A DNA stretch of 34,725 nt from DAOOOU01 sp964435635 (GTDB taxonomy: Bacteria; Bacillota_I; Bacilli_A; RF39; UBA660). The position numbers and the translations under genes were made by a program. Position 1 is the stretch's first letter, and each line of letters starts with the position of its first letter. This document shows, piece after piece, positions 26,443-32,735 of this stretch. The stretch lies in assembly GCA_964435635.1 (NCBI GenBank), contig CAYSZU010000006.1:1-34725 (forward strand), read 5' to 3'. The notes beneath the pieces were generated by a model. The model saw only the letters and a program-made list of their open reading frames with translations, did not search any database and was not told where the DNA came from.

Positions 26443-27315
26443 ATGAAAAAAGTTTTAATAATTATTGTTTTTAGTATTAGTTGTTTTATTATATCAGGTT
26501 GTTTTAAGCGAGATAACTATGAAGGAGTTAAAATTTATACGACTTCATATCCGGTAGAATACTTAACTAATCAATTATACGGTTATAATTCTGAAGTAAT
26601 TAGTATTTATCCAAATGGGGTTGAATATGGAAAATATCAATTAAGTAAAAAACAATTATTAGAGTATAGCAAAGGAGCAATCTTTGTTTATAACGGTTTA
26701 GGCGATGAGAAAACTATAGCTCGTAGTTTTATTAATGAGAATGAAGATATTAAAATAATTGATGTTAGTTATGGTTTAGCAATTTCATACGGGATTGAAG
26801 AATTATGGCTTTCGCCAAATAATTTTTTAATGCTAGCCTCAACTCTTAAAAATAACTTACATGAATTAATTACTAATAAATATATTAACGACGAGATTAA
26901 TACTAATTTTGCTTTAATTGAAGAAAAACTATCAATACTAGATGCCGAATTAAGAACAATTGGAAGTTCAGCTATTGCTAGTTCAACCGAAGATATTTAT
27001 GTTGCAACAGATATGTTAATGTTTTTAAATGATTATGGCTTCAAAGTTACCTCGCTTCAAAATAAAGAAAATATTACACCTGAAATAAAAGAAATGTTTA
27101 AATCAGGAAAAAGAAAATATATTTTAATTGATTCAAGACAAAAACTATCAGAAGAGTTAATTGATTTAACAACTAACTATGGTGCAGTATTAATTAATGT
27201 TGAAACAATGTTAATCTTAACCGATGAACAAATCAAACAAAAAGTTGATTATCAAACAATTATGTATGAATTTTTCGAAAATATTAAAAAGATTACATTA
27301 ACAAAAGAATCCTAA
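26443..27315 (+). CDS. ZnuA/TroA-like solute-binding lipoprotein lacking metal-ligand histidines
   Basis: 290 residues from ATG 26443 (GAGGAGG upstream). A lipoprotein signal ends in IISGC (Cys20). The fold pattern of metal-type binding proteins is clear: VKIYTTSYPVEYLTNQLYG, then AIFVYNGLGDEKTIA, then LWLSPNNFLMLASTL. Ligand positions differ: the D-P-H before the first lobe is VEYGKY, the second (DPHVWL) is EELWLS, and the HxAFxY region is TDMLMFL. So zinc or manganese binding in the usual way is unlikely. No ABC ATPase or permease lies nearby. Possibly a sensor or a binding protein for another ligand. Confidence 0.75.
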   Translation: MKKVLIIIVFSISCFIISGCFKRDNYEGVKIYTTSYPVEYLTNQLYGYNSEVISIYPNGVEYGKYQLSKKQLLEYSKGAIFVYNGLGDEKTIARSFINENEDIKIIDVSYGLAISYGIEELWLSPNNFLMLASTLKNNLHELITNKYINDEINTNFALIEEKLSILDAELRTIGSSAIASSTEDIYVATDMLMFLNDYGFKVTSLQNKENITPEIKEMFKSGKRKYILIDSRQKLSEELIDLTTNYGAVLINVETMLILTDEQIKQKVDYQTIMYEFFENIKKITLTKES

Positions 27316-27331
27316 CTCTTATATCTATTTA

Positions 27332-27360
27332 TTGACTTAAATAAACAATTATTGTAAAAT
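27332..27360 (+). promoter_or_regulatory. Promoter of tRNA-Ser
   Basis: TTGACT (27332-27337), 17 bases, TAAAAT (27355-27360); the predicted start is a few bases before the tRNA. Confidence 0.85.
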
Positions 27361-27379
27361 CAGGTTACTACTTTGTTAT

Positions 27380-27470
27380 GGAGCAGTACTCAAGCGGCTG
27401 AAGAGGCGCCCCTGCTAAGGGTGTAGATCGGGTAACTGGTGCGAGAGTTCAAATCTCTCCTGCTCCGCCA
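27380..27470 (+). tRNA. tRNA-Ser (anticodon GCU), CCA encoded
   Basis: Acceptor arm GGAGCAG pairs with CTGCTCC, discriminator G, genomic CCA. Anticodon stem CGCCC/GGGTG with loop CTGCTAA, anticodon GCT, reading AGC/AGU. A long variable arm (class II, as in Ser) and T arm GAGAG-TTCAAAT-CTCTC follow. Confidence 0.97.
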
Positions 27471-27477
27471 TAAGAAG

Positions 27478-27509
27478 ATAAATCTAACTATTACTATAGT
27501 TAGATTTAT
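27478..27509 (+). terminator. Hairpin terminator after tRNA-Ser (copy 1 of a shared palindrome)
   Basis: Perfect 14-bp stem ATAAATCTAACTAT-tact-ATAGTTAGATTTAT, followed by TTAATTATTTT. Nearly the same arms recur at 29915-29946 and, in part, at 32711-32734. Confidence 0.8.
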
Positions 27510-27543
27510 TTAATTATTTTATAATACATTTGCTCTTTGCTAG

Positions 27544-27597
27544 ATTTACATGTTGTTGTAAATGAATGTGATATAGATGGTTGCTATGTGTTATAAT
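27544..27597 (+). promoter_or_regulatory. Promoter with operator-like inverted repeat for the repeat-protein operon
   Basis: Extended -10 TGTTATAAT (27589-27597), with a predicted start at about 27604. This lies downstream of the in-frame ATG at 27577, so that start cannot be used from this promoter. A 7-bp inverted repeat ATTTACA-tgttgt-TGTAAAT (27544-27563) lies just upstream of the -35 position, a possible regulator site. Confidence 0.55.
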
Positions 27598-27630
27598 TAT
27601 CATTGTGAAAATAAATCAATGGAGGAAAAA

Positions 27631-27936
27631 ATGGATTTCTTAAAAACATACAATTTATCAGATGAAGATATTAATGAATTAATCAAAAAATATGATAGTT
27701 CTTTACTAGAACTTGTTCTTTATGACCAAAAAAATACTATTGATGTTATAGCTATATTAAATAAATATGGTGTAAGTATTATATATGATTTATTAATGAA
27801 TTATTTAGAAATATTTACTTTAAGTCCAATATTTATCGAAGAAAGATTATTAAAGTTACAAGAAAAGCTAGGTGATTCTTGGCGTGAACAAATTAATGAT
27901 AATATTGAATTATTAGGTGATATATATGATATATAG
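27631..27936 (+). CDS. Small helical protein coupled to the 31-residue-repeat protein
   Basis: 101 residues, not matched to a named family. Start ATG 27631 has GGAGG five bases upstream; the in-frame ATG at 27577 lies before the promoter. All-helical, acidic character: LSDEDINELIKKYDSSLLEL, then VIAILNKYGVSIIYDLLMNY and FIEERLLKLQEKLG. The spacing of hydrophobics and FIEERLLKLQEKLG are reminiscent of one or two degenerate units of the downstream protein. The stop overlaps the next start by 11 bases, so the two products are made together and may form a complex. Alternatively it is a detached N-terminal domain. Confidence 0.75.
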   Translation: MDFLKTYNLSDEDINELIKKYDSSLLELVLYDQKNTIDVIAILNKYGVSIIYDLLMNYLEIFTLSPIFIEERLLKLQEKLGDSWREQINDNIELLGDIYDI

Positions 27937-29878
27937 AGATGATCTAATTGCTGTTTTAAGTTTATATAATGTTGATGGCGAAACTTTAATCAAAAATAAT
28001 CAAAATGTATTAAATTATATCGATTTAGCTGAAACAAATAGAATCGTTGACTACTTAGTAAACACCCTAAAAATCAGTCCTGCTAATATTGAAAAATGTC
28101 CAAGCGTTATTAGTATTAATTCATTACAAGAAATAAAAATGATTGTTCAGTTTTTACAAGAAGAAACTAAAATAGATTTTAAAAATATAGAAAATAGTTT
28201 ATCAGTTCTTTCGGCTATTCTTTCTGAATTAAAAGATGTATATTATTATATAAGGAATAAATTTGGCGAAGATATATTAAATAAATGTTCCAATATCTTA
28301 GCCCAAGGTAAAAAATCAGATATGGAAGTAATTACAAACTATATTGAAAGCAAGCTTGGCCTAGATGTAATTAAACGATGTCCAAGTATCCTAGTAAAAG
28401 GTAATATTGATGAAATAAAATCAATCGTAAACTACATGGAAGAAAAACTAGGTTTAGATGTAATTAAGCAATGCCCCACTATCTTGGCTCAAAGTAAGAA
28501 AGCTGGAATAGAAGCAATTATTACTTATATTGAAAGTAAATTTGGTTTAGATATTATCAAACAATGTCCTTCAATCCTTTTATTTGGTAATAAAGAAGAA
28601 AAAGAGGCCGTGGCAAATTATATAGAAGAAAAATTTGGCCCAGATTTCATCAAACAATGTCCAACCCTTTTGATCAGAAGCAAAAAAATAGAATTAGAAG
28701 CAATTATTACTTATATTGAAAGTAAATTTGGTTTAGATATTATTAAACAATGTCCTTCAATTATTTATTTTGGTAACAAAGAGGATAAAGAGGCCGTTGT
28801 AGATTATATTGAAGCGAAATTCGGCTTAGATATTATCATGCGGTGCCCCCATATTTTAGCAAGAGCTAAAAAAGCGGAAATGGAAGCGGTTACAGCTTAT
28901 GTTGAAAGTAAAATAGGTTTAGATATTATCAAACAATGCCCTTCAATTATTGCCACCCGCAAAAAAGAAGAAATAGAAGCAATTATAAACTATATTGAAG
29001 CGAAATTTGGGTTAGATATAATTAGACAATGTCCAATTATATTAGTTAATGGTCGAGCAAAAGAAATCGAGTTAATTGTAGATTATATTGAAGAAAAACT
29101 AGGTTTAGATGTAATTAAGCAATGCCCAACACTATTAGCCAGGGGCAATATATCGGAGATAAGATTTATTACAGCCTATATTGAAGAAAAACTAGGTTTA
29201 GATGTAATTAAGCAATGTCCAACTATCTTAGTTGGGGGCATTAGAACTGAAATAGAAGCAATTATAACTTATGTGGAGAGCAAGCTTGGCTTAGATGTAC
29301 TTAAACAATGTCCTTCAATTATTGCCTTTGGAAAAAAAGAGGAAATGGAAGCAGTTATAACTTGTGTTGAAAGTAAACTAGGATTAGATATTATCAAGCA
29401 ATGTCCTTCAATTATTGCCTTTGGAAGAAAAGTGGAAATCGAACAAGTTATATCTTATATAGAAAGTACCCTTGGTTTAGATGTAATCAAGCAATGTCCA
29501 ACCATATTAGCTAGAGGTAAGATTAATCAAATGAAAGAGTTGATTGATTGTGTCACCCTTGAATATAAAATACCGGATATATTAAAAGGAAGTACTCTTC
29601 TCTTAAAAGCAAATCAAGTTAGATCAATAATTGATTTATGTATTGAAAATGATATATTTGAACATATTAGCAAGAACACTTTAATATTAAAAGTATCATT
29701 AAACGAGGTTTATGCTAAAATGGCGTTTTTAAAAACCAATAATATTCCTATAATTAAAGAAAATGGTAGAATCAATGCAATATTTGGAATGTCAAATAGT
29801 CAACTCCAACAAAAATATGGATTGTCTAAAAAACAAATAATTAATGCTTATCCAATTGAAACTAAAAATTTAGTATAA
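27926..29878 (+). CDS. mTERF-like / TALE-like helical-repeat protein, candidate modular nucleic-acid binder
   Basis: 650 residues from ATG 27926 (SD AGGTGAT; GTG 27917 possible). Residues 121-554 are fourteen consecutive units of exactly 31 residues, consensus CPSILARGKKEEIEAVI then NYIESKLGLDIIKQ. Each predicts helix-turn-helix: helix 1 LDIIKQCPSII, turn, helix 2 EEIEAVINYIESK. Three degenerate units precede and about two follow; the tail has SLNEVYAKMAFLKTNNIPI. The Pro-x-I-L then e-[IL]-..-[IV]-x-[FY]-[IL]...LGL pattern and repeat length match the mTERF repeat of organellar DNA/RNA-binding proteins; the layout also recalls TALE repeats. Unit position 7 is hypervariable (Q,K,F,R,T,N,G). No signal peptide or membrane segment. 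Binding function is inferred, not shown. Confidence 0.85.
   Translation: MIYRDDLIAVLSLYNVDGETLIKNNQNVLNYIDLAETNRIVDYLVNTLKISPANIEKCPSVISINSLQEIKMIVQFLQEETKIDFKNIENSLSVLSAILSELKDVYYYIRNKFGEDILNKCSNILAQGKKSDMEVITNYIESKLGLDVIKRCPSILVKGNIDEIKSIVNYMEEKLGLDVIKQCPTILAQSKKAGIEAIITYIESKFGLDIIKQCPSILLFGNKEEKEAVANYIEEKFGPDFIKQCPTLLIRSKKIELEAIITYIESKFGLDIIKQCPSIIYFGNKEDKEAVVDYIEAKFGLDIIMRCPHILARAKKAEMEAVTAYVESKIGLDIIKQCPSIIATRKKEEIEAIINYIEAKFGLDIIRQCPIILVNGRAKEIELIVDYIEEKLGLDVIKQCPTLLARGNISEIRFITAYIEEKLGLDVIKQCPTILVGGIRTEIEAIITYVESKLGLDVLKQCPSIIAFGKKEEMEAVITCVESKLGLDIIKQCPSIIAFGRKVEIEQVISYIESTLGLDVIKQCPTILARGKINQMKELIDCVTLEYKIPDILKGSTLLLKANQVRSIIDLCIENDIFEHISKNTLILKVSLNEVYAKMAFLKTNNIPIIKENGRINAIFGMSNSQLQQKYGLSKKQIINAYPIETKNLV
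28286..29587 (+). repeat. Fourteen tandem 93-bp coding repeats
   Basis: Each 93-bp unit encodes 31 residues beginning with Cys (TGT/TGC). There are no length changes across 14 units. Some pairs are nearly identical at the DNA level: the stretch around 28507-28570 recurs around 28693-28756, a two-unit (186-bp) offset, and units 12 and 13 share long identical runs. This indicates recent unit duplication on an older, diverged array. Confidence 0.93.
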
Positions 29879-29914
29879 GGAATAAACTCAATGTTACCTA
29901 CTCTAATATAAGAT

Positions 29915-29946
29915 AATAAATCTAACTAGAAATAGTTAGATTTATT
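29915..29946 (+). terminator. Hairpin after the repeat-protein operon (copy 2 of shared palindrome)
   Basis: Perfect 14-bp stem AATAAATCTAACTA-gaaa-TAGTTAGATTTATT. Arms nearly equal those at 27478-27509. The T-tract is weak, so terminator strength is uncertain. Confidence 0.65.
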
Positions 29947-29963
29947 GATTATTAGTTAAATTA

Positions 29964-29992
29964 TTGACAAAATATAGCACAAATGTTATTAT
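29964..29992 (+). promoter_or_regulatory. Promoter of the small lipoprotein gene
   Basis: Consensus TTGACA (29964-29969), 17 bases, TATTAT (29987-29992); an overlapping TATATT lies at 29990. Confidence 0.8.
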
Positions 29993-30016
29993 ATTCCGCA
30001 GCTAAAGGGGAAAATT

Positions 30017-30259
30017 ATGAAAAATATTATAAATAAGATTAGCGCTCTTTTTGTTTCTTTAGTAATGGTTGCTACAATCACATCTTGTTCATCGGAAGAA
30101 AAAAATAACGATTATGAGGTAAGTACTACTACTTGTGACGACAATATTAAAAGCAATAATAATGCTGTTACCACTTTAGAAGAAGTATTAGTAGAAGATA
30201 GTAAAGATAACTATACTAGAGTTTTAAGACTGGCTTACCAAGAAGATAATAATAAATAA
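30017..30259 (+). CDS. Small lipoprotein, unknown function
   Basis: 80 residues, GGGG before the ATG. Signal peptide with lipobox ITSC (Cys24), then an acidic, Asn/Ser/Thr-rich surface part, EEKNNDYEVSTTTCDDN, ending YTRVLRLAYQEDNNK. No recognised domain. It has its own consensus promoter and its own terminator, so it is probably expressed as a monocistron. Similar short lipoproteins are common as unannotated surface proteins. Confidence 0.8.
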   Translation: MKNIINKISALFVSLVMVATITSCSSEEKNNDYEVSTTTCDDNIKSNNNAVTTLEEVLVEDSKDNYTRVLRLAYQEDNNK

Positions 30260-30287
30260 GTAAATATTATATATTTACTATTTTTTT
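30259..30287 (+). terminator. Intrinsic terminator of the small lipoprotein gene
   Basis: AGTAAATAT-tat-ATATTTACT followed by ATTTTTTT. The T-run leads directly into the next promoter. Confidence 0.8.
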
Positions 30288-30295
30288 GATATAAT
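30287..30295 (+). promoter_or_regulatory. Extended -10 promoter of the amidohydrolase gene
   Basis: TGATATAAT, with the GGAGG ribosome site 6 bases later. Confidence 0.6.
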
Positions 30296-30312
30296 TTAGT
30301 TGGAGGAATAAA

Positions 30313-31599
30313 ATGATAACATTAATAAAAAACGGTTTAGTTATTACTATGGATGAGGCAAGAACTAATAAATATGAACAATTAGATATAATTATTGAAG
30401 ATGATTTAATAAAGGACATTAAAAAGGCTTATAATGGGCCATATGATGCTTTAATTGATGCAACTAACAAAATAGTCTTACCTGGCTTAATTAACTGCCA
30501 TACCCACTTAGGAATGAGTATTTTTCGGGCAACTAATGATAACTTAAATCTAAATGACTGGTTAACAAAAAAAATATGGCCCATCGAAGCAAAAATGACA
30601 GATAAAGATATCTATTATACAACCCTACTATCTTGTCTTGAGATGATTAAAACTGGAACAACTACTAATAATGATATGTATTTTGGTTGGCAAGAGAGTA
30701 TTAAGGCGATTCTAGAAACAAAGATAAGACAAGTATTTACTAGAGCCTTAATTGGTAATAATGATAATGAAGCATTAAAACGAATTGATGACTTTAAAGC
30801 TTTATATAATAAGTATCATAATGAAGATTTAATATCTTTTACGGTTGCAATTCATTCATTATATACTTGTACTCCTGATTATATTAAAGCTTGTAAAAAG
30901 CTGGCTGATGAACTAAATTTACCAATTCATTTGCATTTATCAGAAAATCTTAATGAAGTTAACACAGTTAGTGAAAAATATCAATCTTCACCAGTCTTTG
31001 CCCTAAATGATCTTGGCTTACTAGATAATAAACTAATCTTAGCTCATGGAACATTCATTAGTAAAGCAGAACAAGAATTATTAGTTGGTAAAGATGTGGC
31101 AATAGTTCATAATCCAATTAGTAATTTGAACTTAGGTTGTGGTATTGCTGATATCACTAGTTATCTTAATAATAATCTTAATGTTTGTTTAGGCACTGAT
31201 GGCCAAGGTAGTGGTAATAATTTAAATATGTTTTATCATATGTCAATGGTTGATTTATTACAAAAAGCCCTCTATCAAGACCCAACTGTTATGTCATCGT
31301 ATGAAGTTCTAAAATTAGCAACAATTAATGGCGCGAAAGCTTTAGGATTAGAAAAAGCTGTTGGTAGTCTTGAACTTGGTAAAAAAGCAGATATTATTAT
31401 GCTTGACTTAAATAATATTGAAATCTACCCAACCGTTGATTTAATTACCCAAATTGTTCATAATGTTACAAGTAATAATGTAGTAACAACAATTATTAAT
31501 GGTAATGTTATCATGCAAGACCGAAAACTAAAATTAGATATTAACGAAGAGGATTTAAAAGAACAAATAGATAAGATAATAAAGCGTTTGAGTAATTAA
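30313..31599 (+). CDS. mtaD: MtaD/SsnA-type amidohydrolase (5'-methylthioadenosine / S-adenosylhomocysteine deaminase family)
   Basis: 428 residues, GGAGGAATAAA before the ATG. Metal-dependent amidohydrolase with the full ligand set: LPGLINCHTHLGMS (HxH, about 62-64), HLHLSEN with the metal His and catalytic Glu, LAHG, and LGTDGQGSGNN with the metal Asp. The C-terminal LELGKKADIIMLDL is the usual beta-sandwich closure. Family members deaminate methylthioadenosine, S-adenosylhomocysteine or related adenine compounds; exact substrate cannot be read from sequence. Monocistronic. Confidence 0.88.
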   Translation: MITLIKNGLVITMDEARTNKYEQLDIIIEDDLIKDIKKAYNGPYDALIDATNKIVLPGLINCHTHLGMSIFRATNDNLNLNDWLTKKIWPIEAKMTDKDIYYTTLLSCLEMIKTGTTTNNDMYFGWQESIKAILETKIRQVFTRALIGNNDNEALKRIDDFKALYNKYHNEDLISFTVAIHSLYTCTPDYIKACKKLADELNLPIHLHLSENLNEVNTVSEKYQSSPVFALNDLGLLDNKLILAHGTFISKAEQELLVGKDVAIVHNPISNLNLGCGIADITSYLNNNLNVCLGTDGQGSGNNLNMFYHMSMVDLLQKALYQDPTVMSSYEVLKLATINGAKALGLEKAVGSLELGKKADIIMLDLNNIEIYPTVDLITQIVHNVTSNNVVTTIINGNVIMQDRKLKLDINEEDLKEQIDKIIKRLSN

Positions 31600-31632
31600 A
31601 AAAGGTTAACTATTTAGTTAACCTTTTATTTT
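31598..31632. terminator. Bidirectional terminator, amidohydrolase / pyruvate-kinase-like
   Basis: AAAAGGTTAACTA-tt-TAGTTAACCTTTT (31600-31627) with flanking A-run and T-rich tail between convergent genes. Confidence 0.85.
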
Positions 31633-32611
31633 TTCGTTGATATTTTTTATATGATTTATAAATACCATTAGCTGATTTTAATGTTCTTATTGGATCTTTT
31701 GCAATAACTACTTCTGAGGTGAAGACAATGTTTCTAATTCCATCTTCAAAAGCCGAGAATAAATCAATTACTTCAGCTCTAGTTGGTTCTGGACTATCAA
31801 CCATTGATAATAAATAACCAGTAGCGGTCATTAATATTTTTCCAGCCGCTAAAGCTTTTTCTGTAATTACTTTTTGATAGTAACCGAGCTCTTCATCAGG
31901 TAATATTTTTCCTAAATCACCCCGGGCAATCATTACCCCATCACTTTGAGCAATTATTTCATCAAGATTTTTAGTTGCTTCTAAATTCTCAATTTTAGAA
32001 ATGACTTTAATATTAGAATTTTCATAATCAATGGCTGCTTTAATCTGATCAATATCTTTTTTATCTCTCGTATGTGAAATGGCAATATAGTCTGCTTTAC
32101 TTTCCAAAGCTTGTTGAATATTTCGTTCGTCTTTTTTAGAAATAAAAGGTAAATTTCGATATAATTTCTCGTTATATAGTTTATTATTATTTCTAATTGA
32201 ACCGTCACCAGATGCTTGACAATAAATTAAGCCATTCTCAATTTTAACAACTTTAATTACTAGTTCTCCATCACGAATATATAAATCATCCCCAACTTTT
32301 AAAACACTAAGATCACCTTGATCTATTTTAAAATCTTGACCAATTACAATAATATCATCTTTGTGAAAAACTATATCTTGAGTAGCAATGATTCTTGTTT
32401 CAGTTCCGGCTAAATCAAATATCGTTTTAATATTTATATTCTTCTTTTGATTAATTTTATTAATACTATTCATAATGTTCTTTAAATCAGGAATATCAAA
32501 TGACATATTAAATCTAACCATATTCATCCCTAGTTTATTTAATTTTCGAAGTACTTTTATATCTTTAGTACTAGGTCCGACAGTACAAACATAATTAATT
32601 TTTCTTTGCAT
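31610..32611 (-). CDS. Pyruvate-kinase-like protein lacking the C-terminal domain
   Basis: 333 residues against about 470-590 in pyruvate kinases. The barrel and B domain are recognisable: VCTVGPST, GMNMVRFNMSF, FDLAGTETR, VISKIENLEA with the catalytic lysine, DGVMIARGDLG with metal Asp, and a MTATGYLLSM then PTRAEV block. The allosteric C domain is absent. The N-F-S-H motif that helps bind ATP and K+ is N-M-S-F. Catalysis is possible but altered; it may be a paralogue with another role beside a full-length pyruvate kinase elsewhere. Start ATG has AAGGAGA upstream. Confidence 0.8.
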   Translation of the reverse strand: MQRKINYVCTVGPSTKDIKVLRKLNKLGMNMVRFNMSFDIPDLKNIMNSINKINQKKNINIKTIFDLAGTETRIIATQDIVFHKDDIIVIGQDFKIDQGDLSVLKVGDDLYIRDGELVIKVVKIENGLIYCQASGDGSIRNNNKLYNEKLYRNLPFISKKDERNIQQALESKADYIAISHTRDKKDIDQIKAAIDYENSNIKVISKIENLEATKNLDEIIAQSDGVMIARGDLGKILPDEELGYYQKVITEKALAAGKILMTATGYLLSMVDSPEPTRAEVIDLFSAFEDGIRNIVFTSEVVIAKDPIRTLKSANGIYKSYKKYQRKNKRLTK

Positions 32612-32710
32612 AACATATTCTCCTTATATAGTAATTTTATCATATTATTATTTTTATAACAAAGATAATCTGTGATATACCTTGCTTTGGCATAATTTAT
32701 TGATAAGTAA

Positions 32711-32734
32711 AAATCTAACCAGATGGTTAGATTT
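32711..32734 (-). terminator. Terminator of the radical SAM gene (related palindrome)
   Basis: Minus strand AAATCTAACC-atct-GGTTAGATTTTTA. The outer arms share AAATCTAAC/GTTAGATTT with the hairpins at 27478 and 29915. Confidence 0.75.
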
Positions 32735-32735
32735 A

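Noticed and set aside
27577..27630. Upstream ATG at 27577 for the small partner gene
   Set aside because: No SD, and the extended -10 at 27589-27597 lies downstream of it; ATG 27631 has GGAGG.
28286..29587. Possible CRISPR array, because of the regular 93-bp repeats
   Set aside because: Repeats are in frame, of coding length, diverged mainly at synonymous and few coding sites, and have no spacer structure; no cas genes are present.
27380..29946. Integrated mobile element at tRNA-Ser
   Set aside because: No integrase, transposase or duplicated tRNA end is seen; only the flanking hairpins hint at a module, so no mobile element is annotated.
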